A stretch of DNA of 64,000 nucleotides from assembly GCA_964434165.1 (NCBI GenBank), contig CAYSUS010000027.1:13629-77628 (forward strand), in the 5' to 3' direction. Of the stretch, positions 32,415 to 41,787 are shown in pieces. Below the pieces are notes generated by a model. That model was not told where the DNA came from and did no database searches. It saw only the letters and a program-made list of their open reading frames with translations. This DNA is from CAYSUS01 sp964434165 (GTDB lineage Bacteria > Planctomycetota > Planctomycetia > Pirellulales > Thermoguttaceae). The translations under genes were made by a program, and so were the position numbers. The number at the start of each line of letters is the position of its first letter. Position 1 is the stretch's first letter.

Positions 32415-34649
32415 CTACCGGCGCCGCGGCGAGACCACCTCGAACGGAATCGCGGGAAAGAACCCCAGCTTCTGCGTCCAGGTCGTCGGCTTGTCGCCCT
32501 TCTTCTTCGGCGGGACCTGGTGTTCCCGGGAGACGCTGAACAGCAGGTTGCCCTTCAGCCCGACCTCGACCTTCTCGCGGTCACACTTGATGGGAATGAC
32601 CACGCCCTGAGGAACGATCACGGGGTCCTCGAGTGTGATGCCCTTGGGCGGCAGGCTCAGTTCAAACCGGAGTTCGCTTGCGGCTTTGGCATCGGCTCTT
32701 AAGGGGAACGGCGTGATCCCGTGGGCGCTGAGACGCACCGTGTTGTGGACGAACGTGCAGGGCGGATTGCCCGGCGGCTTGCCCGCGACGAATACCGTCC
32801 AGTCCTTCGTCGGTACCAGATGATGGTAGATGAAGGCCTGCATCACGTCCTCGGCCGGCAAGGCAAGTCGCGAGAGATTCCGCCGAGGGCCGGCCCCGTG
32901 GCCGAGGATGTGCATCACAAGAGGCTCGGCAGGCGCTTCCTTCGGCACGGTAAGCGTGAGGCGGCACTTGTCCTGACCGCCCGGGACCCAGGCGCCGCTG
33001 AGCTCGAACCCCGGGGGCGCGTTTTCCAACTCCAGGACGATGTCCTTATCGAACCCGTCGTGGCGGATAGCGTGGACGGTGATCGGCACACACGTGCCGG
33101 CCTGGGCGGTCACACTCGAGGGTGTCACATAGAGGCCGAAATCGGGGCGGGGGGGCCGAATGTACAGGCGGTAGCCGTAGTCGGGACCACCCCGGCCCTG
33201 GGCGTCGCTGATGGTGACGTAGCGAGCCCCGCGCGTGGTCGCGTGAATCCGGGAATCGGCATGGTGGGTGATCAGCGGCCAGCTCTTGTCTTCGTAATCG
33301 TCGTTGTGGGCCACCACGTCGCCGCTGGCGGTGACCAGACGCACGACCGAATCCAGGGGCGAGTACAAACGCCGCGCATAGACCTCCAACACGATGGCGC
33401 CGGAGGCATCGATTTGGTAGTAATCCACGTCGCCGGGCTTGTCGATCCGGCCGTTGATCACGATCGATCCGCCCACCTTCCGGGCCGTCTCGGCCGTATC
33501 GTTGGGTTCCCTCTCCATCGTTTCGGAGAGAATGTCGGTCATGAACCCGACCTTGTTGGAGAAGATGCTCTCATGCTCGAGAACCACGGGCTGGACGCTC
33601 CGGCCGCGATAGCTGACGGGATCGATATCGAGGGTCTCAAAGGGCAGATTCCAGCCCATAAGCTCCACCGTGCACGCCTGCCCGACCTTCCCCCCCAACG
33701 GGAATAGTCCCGTCACAAAGGGGATTTCACCGATCGAGATCCGGTAGACGAAGTCTTCCCGGCCGCGGTAGATCGAGTCGCGAACCTCGATGACGTACGT
33801 GCCGTCCCGCGGTACTTCGTAGTACAGGACCGGGTCCTGCCGAAAACCGAGCGAGTCGGCGAAGGCCACCTCGTCGCCCTGCTCGTCGTACAAACGCAAG
33901 ACGGCCTGGAACCAGCCCGGCACGGCGTCGGCCAGGTAGGGGATCAGCTCCCGTGCGGCGCAACTAGCCACCAACCTGGTACCCTTCTTGGCCTGGAAGG
34001 CAAAACGGTCCACGTCGCCGGGCATGATCTGCCCGTTGATGACCGTAGGCAGTTTCACCTTCACCGCGTCGTGGGGTACGTCGTCGTTGGGCTCCTGCTC
34101 GCTGACGTCCGGCCACTGCCCAACGTAGAACCACAGCGGATTCGACATGCCCGTGTCGGTGAGCAGACGGAGCTCACGCGCGCCGACCTCGGCGTCGGCC
34201 GTCACCTCGACGCGCACGGTAAGCTCCTCCAGGAGCTGCGGGTTGGGCTGGCGCTTGGGATCGGCGCGCCGCATCTCGTAGATCTTCATCTCCGCGAGCT
34301 GCTCGTCGGTGATTCCAAGGACCTTGATGGCCGCCTCGCGCGAGAGCCCCGCTTCCTCCTGCTTCGTGCGGATATCGCGGTTGATCTTCGTGTATTCTCC
34401 CTGGGTCATCGGCCGGTACCATTTGACCACCCTGGCCTTGATACCATCCCCGGAGATGAACGCTTTGGTGACCTCCTTGATGTACTGCCCTCCCACGATG
34501 ACATCGAAGCTCGTGCCGCGGCAACCGCCGCCGGGAAAAACGTAGCCGATGTCCGGGTTCTTCGTGCCCGTCTGCGCGGACACCCCGGGGGCAGCGATCA
34601 GGGGCAAGGCGACAGCCAGCGTCCAGCGCCATCGAGAAGCAATCGTCAT
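32415..34649 (-). CDS. Secreted protein with two PPC (pre-peptidase C-terminal) domains
   Basis: 744 aa with a signal peptide (cut near VSAQ). Two PPC-type beta-sandwich domains are marked by their entry motifs EQEPNDD (near residue 185) and EREPNDTAE (near 375), each followed by INGxIxxPGDVDxxxF or Y. An N-terminal piece resembles the putative peptidase-associated start of planctomycete PPC proteins (GYVFPGGGCRGTSFDV). No protease catalytic motif is seen. In this phylum such proteins are commonly the third gene after DUF1549/1553 and DUF1501 genes, as here (23-bp gap). They are thought to act at the cell surface; the exact role is unknown. Confidence 0.85.
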   Translation of the reverse strand: MTIASRWRWTLAVALPLIAAPGVSAQTGTKNPDIGYVFPGGGCRGTSFDVIVGGQYIKEVTKAFISGDGIKARVVKWYRPMTQGEYTKINRDIRTKQEEAGLSREAAIKVLGITDEQLAEMKIYEMRRADPKRQPNPQLLEELTVRVEVTADAEVGARELRLLTDTGMSNPLWFYVGQWPDVSEQEPNDDVPHDAVKVKLPTVINGQIMPGDVDRFAFQAKKGTRLVASCAARELIPYLADAVPGWFQAVLRLYDEQGDEVAFADSLGFRQDPVLYYEVPRDGTYVIEVRDSIYRGREDFVYRISIGEIPFVTGLFPLGGKVGQACTVELMGWNLPFETLDIDPVSYRGRSVQPVVLEHESIFSNKVGFMTDILSETMEREPNDTAETARKVGGSIVINGRIDKPGDVDYYQIDASGAIVLEVYARRLYSPLDSVVRLVTASGDVVAHNDDYEDKSWPLITHHADSRIHATTRGARYVTISDAQGRGGPDYGYRLYIRPPRPDFGLYVTPSSVTAQAGTCVPITVHAIRHDGFDKDIVLELENAPPGFELSGAWVPGGQDKCRLTLTVPKEAPAEPLVMHILGHGAGPRRNLSRLALPAEDVMQAFIYHHLVPTKDWTVFVAGKPPGNPPCTFVHNTVRLSAHGITPFPLRADAKAASELRFELSLPPKGITLEDPVIVPQGVVIPIKCDREKVEVGLKGNLLFSVSREHQVPPKKKGDKPTTWTQKLGFFPAIPFEVVSPRRR

Positions 34650-34672
34650 CCGTCAGCCCCCCATGGACTGCG

Positions 34673-36085
34673 TTACATGATCTCTTTCAGCCGGCCCGCC
34701 AACTTGATGCCCGGTTCGTCGGGAGAAGGCGTGGCCTTGACGACCTCGTTCATCGGATGCGGCAGGTTCGCGTCCGGGTCGATGCCCAAGAGCTCGTAGA
34801 TACTGCCGATCAGGTCGCCCGGATAGACTGGGCGATCGTTGACCCGCTCCCCCTTGGAATCGGACGAGCCGACGACCTGCCCGCCCTTGAAGCCGCCGCC
34901 CGCGACCAGCACCGAGAAGACCGCCCCGTGATGGTGCCGCCCTCCGTTCCAGGGCGACTCCCAGGCGATCTTCGGGGTGCGGCCGAACTCGCCACAGGCC
35001 CACACGAGCGTGCTGTCCAACAGCCCGCGGTCCGACAGGTCGCTGATCAACGTGCCCAGCCCATTGTCGAGGTTGGGCAACAGCCGCGGCATGGCCTTGA
35101 AGTGTTCCTTGTGGGTGTCCCACACGAACTGGTTGATGGTGACGTACTTCACTCCCTTTTCGATCAGCCGGCGTGCGGCCAGGCACGACTGCCCGAAGGT
35201 GTTCCGCCCGTACCGCTCTCGCAGCTCTTCCTTTTCCTCGGACAGGTCGAAGACCTTGCCGGCGTCGCCGATGATCAGTTCGTAGGCCTTTCTCTCCGCC
35301 TCCTTGGCGGCGGCGATCTCGGGATGCTTCTCGCCGAGGGCTTGGGCAAGCATGTCGGACTGGTTGAGCATGTCGCGGCGATAGGCCTGCTGCGCGTCGG
35401 AGATGCCGGGCGCGACGATCCCCTCCACCGCAAACCGGGCGGCATTCGGATCGCCGCCGGTGGCAAACGGCTTGTACTTGATGCCCATGAACCCCGCCTC
35501 CGAGAACCGGCCCTGCGGGCGCGTGAGCACGATGTAGGGGGGAATCAGGCTCTCCGCCCCGCCCTGAAAGCCCTTGAAAGCGGCGACCACGGCGCCGACG
35601 GCCGGATACACTAGACGGCCGCCGGGAATACGCCCGGTCTGCACCATGTAGGAGGCCGTCTCGTGACCGTTGATGCCGTGGGTCGCGCTGCGGATGATCG
35701 AGTACTTGTCGGCCAGCTTGGCCAAAACGGGAAGCATCTGACCAACGCGGATCCCGTCCACGTTCGTGTCGAGGTACTTGTCCAGCGGGCCAGTGTACTC
35801 GCTGCCGGATTCCGGCTTGGGATCGAACGTGTCGGTGTGAGGCGGACCGCCGGAGAGCCATAGCTGAATAACTGCCTTGGCCTTGGGCTCGGGCCTGGCC
35901 GCCTCCGCGCTGCCGGGCTTGGCTTCGGCCTGCTTGTCCGCGGCCCGTAGCACCCGGTCTCCCAACAGCAGCCCGCCCATCCCTAGCGCCCCGCACTGGA
36001 GCACCTGACGGCGCGAGACCCGCCCGCAGTTGAGCGAAACGTTTGTCTCCGACAACGGCACGTACACTTCTGGTTTCCTGGTCAT
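34673..36085 (-). CDS. DUF1501 domain protein (sulfatase-like fold, Tat-type leader)
   Basis: 470 aa from the ATG at 36085. The leader SRRQVLQCGALGMGGLLLG has the twin-arginine and hydrophobic stretch of Tat substrates. The DUF1501 core follows: WLSGGPPHTDTFDPKP near residue 83, then DKYSIIRSATHGINGHETASY, LLPNLDNGLGTLISDLSDRGL, DSTLVWACGEFGRTPK and GGRHHHGAVFSVLVAGGGFKGG. The fold is related to alkaline phosphatases and sulfatases, but members lack proven activity. It lies between the DUF1549/1553 gene and the PPC gene in one operon, the standard planctomycete arrangement. The product is expected in the periplasm. Confidence 0.93.
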   Translation of the reverse strand: MTRKPEVYVPLSETNVSLNCGRVSRRQVLQCGALGMGGLLLGDRVLRAADKQAEAKPGSAEAARPEPKAKAVIQLWLSGGPPHTDTFDPKPESGSEYTGPLDKYLDTNVDGIRVGQMLPVLAKLADKYSIIRSATHGINGHETASYMVQTGRIPGGRLVYPAVGAVVAAFKGFQGGAESLIPPYIVLTRPQGRFSEAGFMGIKYKPFATGGDPNAARFAVEGIVAPGISDAQQAYRRDMLNQSDMLAQALGEKHPEIAAAKEAERKAYELIIGDAGKVFDLSEEKEELRERYGRNTFGQSCLAARRLIEKGVKYVTINQFVWDTHKEHFKAMPRLLPNLDNGLGTLISDLSDRGLLDSTLVWACGEFGRTPKIAWESPWNGGRHHHGAVFSVLVAGGGFKGGQVVGSSDSKGERVNDRPVYPGDLIGSIYELLGIDPDANLPHPMNEVVKATPSPDEPGIKLAGRLKEIM

Positions 36086-36133
36086 GTGCTCTTCTCGCCG
36101 TGCAAGGGGAACATACTGTCCGCACACGTGTCA

Positions 36134-36155
36134 CCCTCTCCCGCGCGGGAGAGGG
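36134..36155. repeat. Perfect 22-bp palindrome with CCCTCTCCCGC half-site
   Basis: CCCTCTCCCGC is followed directly by its complement. It lies in the 81-bp gap between the DUF1549/1553 and DUF1501 genes. The same half-site is found at 19104-19129, so it is a dispersed element. Confidence 0.8.
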
Positions 36156-36166
36156 GAGTAGTTCTG

Positions 36167-38398
36167 CTAGTGCCGAAACAAGAACTCCGTCGAGTTGATC
36201 AAAGTCCACGCCAGATCCCCGCCGCCCCACCCTTCTCCGGGCCCGGGCCGACGCGAGAGGATGGCCAAATACAGGCTCTCCGTTCCATCGCCCTGGGAGA
36301 GAATCCTCTGAATGCCCTTACCCTTGCGAAGCTTGTCGCGGATGTGGCTCGAATTGAGCATGTGCAGGCGCTGGCCCGCCGTGATGCTGTTGTTGCGTTC
36401 CGACTGCATGCCGCTGTCGCGCGGCGGCTTGCCAAATAGTTCGAGGAAGCTGCTGGTGATACTGCCGTCGGGCAGGGCAATCGCCCGGCAGTTGTCCGGA
36501 ACGAACGTGTACGGCTCCGGAATGATACTCGAATAGGTCTCGGTCGTCCCCGTGATCTGGTTCAAGGCGTCGATGATCACCTCGGCCTCAAGGCGGCGTA
36601 CCGTATACGAGGCGAACTGGGCTCCGGCCTCGGGGTGGTCGCTCCTGGAAATCGGGGAGAGCTGGTACGTGGTCGAGTTGAGGATCAACCGGATGACGTG
36701 CTTGAGGTCATAGTCGGCCTTCACCAGTTCACCCGCGAGGTAGTCGAGCAGTTCGGGGTTCGAGGGCGGATTGTCGGGGCGGATGTCGTCCACCTCGTGT
36801 ACGATCCCGCGGCCCTGGAGCCAGTACCACACCCGGTTGGCGATCTGCCGGGTGAACCAGGGGTTCTCGGGCGTAATCAGCCAGTCGGCAAACACCTTGC
36901 GCGGATCCTGGTCCCTGGTGAGCTCCACGGCGGTCCCGTCGGGGAACACCGGCTTGGGAGCATCCTTCTGGTCCTTGTCGGGATCGAAGATGATGATCTC
37001 TTCCTTCCACTCGCCGGTTCGCTTGTAGCCGATCTTCGTGAAGAAGCCCGTCAACCCATCGAGCCGCTCTGTCGGCCATTTGTCGGCCCGAGTTCCCATG
37101 AAGGTCAGGGCCACGGCCTGGGCGACCCCCTTGGGATCCTTGGTCTGCACGGCGCGATAGAAGTTGACCTGCCCGGTGCGGAAGTTGCTGCCGCTGGAAG
37201 TGAGCAACTGGCGCACGAACTCGTCGTACGACATGTTGCTCTTGATCGAATCGTGGATCCAGCGGTGATAGGCCTGCGCGGCGTTGGGCCAGAGGTTGAT
37301 GGGGAACTCGGCCTTCACGCGGAGAATGTCGCACCACCGCATCGTCCAGTAGTCAACGAAGTCGTCGCTTTCCAGCAGCTCGTCGATCAACCTCGCGCGC
37401 TTGTCCGGGCTCTCGTCGTCGAGGAACGACTTGGCCTCCTGGACCGTCGGGAGAGTGCCGGTGAGATCGAGGTACACGCGCCGCAGGAAGACCCCGTCGG
37501 AGCAGAGGTTGGCCGGTTCGATCCCCAACTCCTCCCAGTTGGCGAAGACCAGCTCATCCAGTCTGCCCCGCGCCTCGACAGGTCCCGGAATCTCGAACAC
37601 GGCATGCACGTCGCCTTGGGAAGGCCCCCTCTGCACATCGGGAATGCCCCAGTCTTCAGCCGGTTCTGGCGGCGGGGGAACATCCGGGAGACGATCCTCC
37701 TCCCTCGGCTCCTTCGGCTCTTCCGGGGCCTTGGCCACAGGGGGCTCCGCCGGCCTGGTAAGGACATACAGGGCTACCCCCGCCAGGATGCAGAAGGCAA
37801 CAGCCCCGATCAGCATCGCGACCAATGCTGTCAGAGAGTCCTTCGTCTTCTTCCTCTGCCGCGCGCCGGCACTCGTCGCGGGTCGCCCGGAATCGGCCAC
37901 CTGAATGTTGATTCCGGGCAAAGGACTCGCGGCCGGGGGGGAAGCGGTCACCGGCTCGACCGCCGGAGGCATTTCTCCCGGCGACGCACTCGACTGTATG
38001 GGGGGCGGCGTCACGTGACCGGCCGGCGGACTTGGCTGTACGGGTGGCGGCGACACTGGAGCGGGCGGTGGACTCGGAGATCCCGATGGCGCCGGCGGCC
38101 CCGCGGGCGGAGCCGTCGGTCCAGGCGCCGGACCCGTTGAAGGAGTCGGCTGCCCGGGCGGCGGACTCCGCATTCCAGGAGGCACCGCCATCGGCACGCC
38201 AGACGAACCAGTCGGAGCGGGAAACAAGCCCGGCACTTCCGCTGCGGGGCGCCAGCCACCCAAAGTGGCATTGTGGACCATCGTCTGCGGCCGCACGGTC
38301 CCGACGGCCACGGCGGCGCGCAACTGCTCCCCCGTCACCGGGCCAACGACCCGGTTCTCGACCCTGTACGACCACGACTCATTCCACTTCGAAGCCAT
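36167..38398 (-). CDS. GYF_2 - Pro-rich - TM - DUF1549 - DUF1553 fusion protein
   Basis: 743 aa. Residues about 8-60 form a GYF_2 domain (WSYRVENRVVGPVTGEQL, then MVHNATLGGWRPAAEVPGLF), which in bacteria is thought to bind proline-rich tails. Residues 60-165 are proline-rich low complexity. One membrane helix spans about 190-214, after a basic RQRKKTK stretch. DUF1549 follows (FANWEELGIEPANLCSDGVFLRRVYLDLTGTLP, RARLIDELLESDDFVDYW) and DUF1553 ends the chain (FADWLITPENPWFTRQIANRVW, RRLEAEVIIDAL). DUF1549/1553 proteins in this phylum usually have a signal peptide and often a cytochrome c domain; the cytoplasmic GYF end is unusual. First gene of the operon. Confidence 0.88.
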   Translation of the reverse strand: MASKWNESWSYRVENRVVGPVTGEQLRAAVAVGTVRPQTMVHNATLGGWRPAAEVPGLFPAPTGSSGVPMAVPPGMRSPPPGQPTPSTGPAPGPTAPPAGPPAPSGSPSPPPAPVSPPPVQPSPPAGHVTPPPIQSSASPGEMPPAVEPVTASPPAASPLPGINIQVADSGRPATSAGARQRKKTKDSLTALVAMLIGAVAFCILAGVALYVLTRPAEPPVAKAPEEPKEPREEDRLPDVPPPPEPAEDWGIPDVQRGPSQGDVHAVFEIPGPVEARGRLDELVFANWEELGIEPANLCSDGVFLRRVYLDLTGTLPTVQEAKSFLDDESPDKRARLIDELLESDDFVDYWTMRWCDILRVKAEFPINLWPNAAQAYHRWIHDSIKSNMSYDEFVRQLLTSSGSNFRTGQVNFYRAVQTKDPKGVAQAVALTFMGTRADKWPTERLDGLTGFFTKIGYKRTGEWKEEIIIFDPDKDQKDAPKPVFPDGTAVELTRDQDPRKVFADWLITPENPWFTRQIANRVWYWLQGRGIVHEVDDIRPDNPPSNPELLDYLAGELVKADYDLKHVIRLILNSTTYQLSPISRSDHPEAGAQFASYTVRRLEAEVIIDALNQITGTTETYSSIIPEPYTFVPDNCRAIALPDGSITSSFLELFGKPPRDSGMQSERNNSITAGQRLHMLNSSHIRDKLRKGKGIQRILSQGDGTESLYLAILSRRPGPGEGWGGGDLAWTLINSTEFLFRH

Positions 38399-39222
38399 GC
38401 CTGATCACTACTTGGCAGACGGCCGCAGGTGGACCAAGGGGAGCCCGCTTCTTCGGCTACTCAGCCCGTTCGACGAGCGGGTCACGTGGCCGGGAGGTAC
38501 CCGACTCCCCATGCCAATTTCGGCTCACGGTCTTCAACCTATTCGAGTTTAACCTGGGAGACCCCGGCAGAACCAGCCACGGTTCACACGACCAACACCG
38601 TAGTTGCTCGGAAAGCGAGAGGATTCGAGCCTTTGCCCTTCGGCTCCGGAGGGGTGGGCCAGATGGTGCGCGCGGACGAGGAGTTCTAGGCCTTTGTACC
38701 GCAACACGTTACGCGAGATGATCTTGCGTGCTGGGAAGCGCAAAACGACCTCACCGACTTGGGGGGATTTCTGTGGGATACCCTTTGATCGCCAACGCGC
38801 AACCGATCTTGCCAGCCATCAACTCTGATTGGGAGGGCTATCGCGGAGCGCGCAGCGCAGGCCACGCACGCAACCGGGGGCTTGCCGGCACCTGGGAGCC
38901 CAAAGACCGGTGGGAGCGTCAGGCGGGCCGCATCTACTCGACTTCGCTGAGGCTGATGATGCTAGTGGTCCACTACCGGCACATGCCGCTGTACCGCGTT
39001 GTGAACCAGTAGGCATTCTTGGGCGAATCGGTCGCCGAGCGGGCCTCACCCTCTCCTCTGTCAGGCCGTCATCTGCCACGCAAGTCCGGCGCGCGACCTG
39101 CCTCCCTCCGCGGCGACAGTTGCCCCGTCCAAGCCGGGTTGCCTCGGTTGCCAGCGGCCCGAAGGGTGCCTCGCACGAAACGGTCCTGCCCCCTTCTTCC
39201 TCCAAGGCTCGTGCACGGCCAT
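38399..39222. other. Long intergenic region without a supported gene
   Basis: About 820 bp. All frames here are short and lack Shine-Dalgarno sites and known motifs. A 13-bp palindrome TAGTGGTCCACTA lies at 38963-38975. The stretch at 38615-38640 resembles the T-loop half of a tRNA read from the other strand, but no cloverleaf can be completed. The promoter of the 38398 operon must lie near its left end. Confidence 0.55.
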
Positions 39223-41583
39223 TCAGCGATTCGATTCCGCGCCCTCGGCGGGTTGCATGAGCCGAGCGGCGGGCGGGGTGGCGACGGCCTCGGAGGCCTC
39301 GATCTCCTCCCGCGAGGAGACAGCGCGGGGCACGTCCCGGGATGCGGCCGAACTGGCCACGCCGCCAGGCGGATCGACCACGCGGAGCACGAACAGCACG
39401 CGGTAGGTCTCGTCCGCCGGTTCGGCCTCCTGCTGCGGCTTGGCGCCCTTGAAGGCCCCACGTGGGTCGCCACCGCGGTCCGTGGCGGGTGTCTCCGGCG
39501 TCGCATCATCCACAACGCAAGGAGGTGGTCCCACTGGCTCAGGACGCGCGTTGGTCGCAGGACGGTCTTCGGCCGAAGCCTCCGCGGGCCCGCCAGATTT
39601 GCCCTCCTGGAAACGGACCTTCACGCTGTCGCGCAGCATGGCCTCGTCGGGCTTGGCGGAATCGGCGAGGCCCGCGCCGCTTGCTGTCGCTTTGGACACG
39701 TCCGATGTGCTCCTCGCGGGCGCATCCGCCTTCAGCTCCTTGTAGCGGCCGGGGCCGCCGAGTCCGGACGAGGGCGTCCGGCTCTTCGACTCCTGCTTCT
39801 CCTCGGGACGTCCTTCGGCCGCGGCCAGTTCGGAGTCCGGCTTCACAGGGGGGCTTGGGTCGGACGATTGCGCCGGCGCGCGTCCGTCGCCGTTCTGGTC
39901 GGCTGCTCCACCGGAAGTTGCCGACGGCTCACGCACCGGTGCGGGTGCCGCGGGCGCGGCCGTGGGCTCCGTTTGCGGATCGGTGGCGGTATCGACGCCG
40001 GCCTCAGCCTCCACAATCGCCGGCGGCAAAGCCAGGCGCATGGCACGAGCCCGTCGCTGCGCCCTGGATTCCGACCCGCCTTCGCGACCCTTCCGCTCGG
40101 TCAGCTTGTCGGCCGCCTTGCGGTCCACCGGACCCCGGTCGTCAGCCGCTTCATCGGCCGTGGCCACGCGAAGCGCGTTGTTCACGATGTCCTTAGCGGC
40201 CTCTTCGGTCTTCTTCTTAAAGCTTTCACCGCTGGCAAGCCGGTTGTATCGCAAGAAGGCTTTCTGGTCGGGGACCGCGGGGTCGGGGGCCACGCACAGG
40301 GACACGAAGCTCTCGGGCCGGGCGTCCAGGGCGGCCAGTGCGGCCGCGATCTGGCGGGGCGAGGCCTCGACCAGGACCACGTCGAGGTCCTCGGGCGCGG
40401 CCCAGCCGAAGGCCGCGGTCTGCGTATCGTGGCGGTCCGCCTCCCCCGGCTTCTTCTCGGCAAGCCGGCTGGCTGCGCCCTGGCCTTGCTGGGTCTGCTT
40501 GCCCATCGCGCGGGGCCGGACGCTTCTTCGGTTGACGTCCAAGGCCTCGTCGTGCTCCGCCCACTGGATGCTCTGGTCGGTGATCACCTGATCGAAGACC
40601 CCCTCGCGCGCGGCGGCCGGGCTGACGTCACAGAACACGACCATGGTGCCGTCGGTCTGGGCATGACGACGGAAGTGGAAAGCCGCCTCGTCTCCGCCCC
40701 GGCCCCCGCCGTACCGCTTCGCCCTGGGACCGCCTCCGCCCGCCAGCGCGTTGCGTCGATCCAGCCCGCGCCCGTGGTCCGCAGCGCCGGGTCGCTCGTG
40801 GGCCGACCCGGGCTTGGCGCCGGCGCCGGCCAAGTCTCCGCCTTGGCCCGGCTCCCTGCCGGCTGTCAACGCGCGGTGCGGCACGCGCCCCCCCGCCTTG
40901 CCCTCGTGGCCTTGATCCGTCTCGGCGAGCCGTTTCTCGGCTGGCACGGTCTGGCGGACACGGTCCTTCTCACCAGCCGCCAGGCCATCGATCGCCGCAC
41001 CGCGGTCGTTGGCTTTGCTGCGTTCGAGGCCCGCAAGGCCCTCCTTGGTTCCGGACTCGTTCAACGGACGGATTACCGCGCCGGCCAGCCGGTCGCCGGA
41101 ATCGTCGCGGTCGGGTGCTTCCTCGTCCGCGGCAGGAGGGGCCTGGGCGACTTCGTGATCCGGGGCCCGATCGTCCAGTCCCTGCGGTCCGAAAACCATC
41201 AGCAACACGGCCACGGCCATGGCCGTGACGGGCCAGAACAGCGTGCGCGGGGCCAGGGCCCGTCGGCCAATCGTCTTCCAGAACGAGGCGTCCGCGTCCG
41301 CGGGCCCAGGGGGCGGCGGGCGATCGGGCTCGGCCTCGCTCCCCGGGGGCGGTTCGCCGAGCATGCGCCGCTCGGCCATCCGCAGCACGTCCGGCGCCAG
41401 GTCGCGATCCAGCTCGTAGGCCGGCAACGACTGAAGCGTGTTGCTCAGCGCGCGAAGCTCCTCGAGGGTCTGCCGGGCGGCCGGGCTGGAGGCCAGCAGC
41501 CGCTCGACCTGCGCCTCTTGCTCGGCGGTGAGCTCGCCGTCGAGGTATGCGCTGAACAGTTCGTTTTCCGGGACGTTCTTCAT
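39223..41583 (-). CDS. Large anti-sigma factor, membrane-anchored
   Basis: 786 aa. The N-terminal 80 residues resemble a planctomycete anti-sigma domain (LFSAYLDGELTAEQEAQVERLL, then SPAARQTLEELRAL), though the usual HxxxCxxC zinc site is absent. One membrane helix lies near residues 115-132 (RTLFWPVTAMAVAVLLMVFG). The remaining 650 residues are largely low complexity, rich in Ala, Gly, Asp, Arg and Pro, with one folded-looking segment near 310-440 (TMVVFCDVSPAAAREGVFDQVI, DVVLVEASPRQIAAALAAL) that recurs in such proteins. It should hold the ECF sigma encoded upstream and release it on an outside signal. A repeat element separates the two genes. Confidence 0.8.
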   Translation of the reverse strand: MKNVPENELFSAYLDGELTAEQEAQVERLLASSPAARQTLEELRALSNTLQSLPAYELDRDLAPDVLRMAERRMLGEPPPGSEAEPDRPPPPGPADADASFWKTIGRRALAPRTLFWPVTAMAVAVLLMVFGPQGLDDRAPDHEVAQAPPAADEEAPDRDDSGDRLAGAVIRPLNESGTKEGLAGLERSKANDRGAAIDGLAAGEKDRVRQTVPAEKRLAETDQGHEGKAGGRVPHRALTAGREPGQGGDLAGAGAKPGSAHERPGAADHGRGLDRRNALAGGGGPRAKRYGGGRGGDEAAFHFRRHAQTDGTMVVFCDVSPAAAREGVFDQVITDQSIQWAEHDEALDVNRRSVRPRAMGKQTQQGQGAASRLAEKKPGEADRHDTQTAAFGWAAPEDLDVVLVEASPRQIAAALAALDARPESFVSLCVAPDPAVPDQKAFLRYNRLASGESFKKKTEEAAKDIVNNALRVATADEAADDRGPVDRKAADKLTERKGREGGSESRAQRRARAMRLALPPAIVEAEAGVDTATDPQTEPTAAPAAPAPVREPSATSGGAADQNGDGRAPAQSSDPSPPVKPDSELAAAEGRPEEKQESKSRTPSSGLGGPGRYKELKADAPARSTSDVSKATASGAGLADSAKPDEAMLRDSVKVRFQEGKSGGPAEASAEDRPATNARPEPVGPPPCVVDDATPETPATDRGGDPRGAFKGAKPQQEAEPADETYRVLFVLRVVDPPGGVASSAASRDVPRAVSSREEIEASEAVATPPAARLMQPAEGAESNR

Positions 41584-41599
41584 GACATCGGAAAAAGAC

Positions 41600-41775
41600 T
41601 TCGAAGCTCGAAGTACAAAGGGCAGGAAACCCGAAATCCGAACCGCGAAATCCGAAACAAATCCAGTTGACCGAAGTTAGTAATGACAGAAACCGGGATC
41701 GCGCCTACCGTTTGAAGCACTTGCTTGTGGTACTCTCGGAGTTGCTTCGGATTTCGAGATTCGTATTTCGGATTG
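41600..41775. repeat. Inverted-repeat (MITE-like) element, copy 1
   Basis: A 30-bp arm at 41631-41660 and its inverted partner at 41742-41771 match at 26 of 30 positions. The arms are made of repeated CGAAATCCGAA units. The right arm, read on the minus strand, matches the left arm of the element at 61437-61590 over about 20 bp. There is no coding potential. It fills most of the gap between the sigma and anti-sigma genes. Confidence 0.75.
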
Positions 41776-41787
41776 GCCGTCTGCCCG

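Noticed and set aside
38600..38690. tRNA-like T-loop sequence on the minus strand (GGCTCGAATCC) in an intergenic region
   Set aside because: The T stem has a mismatch and no matching acceptor or anticodon arm could be found within 80 bp, so no cloverleaf can be drawn.
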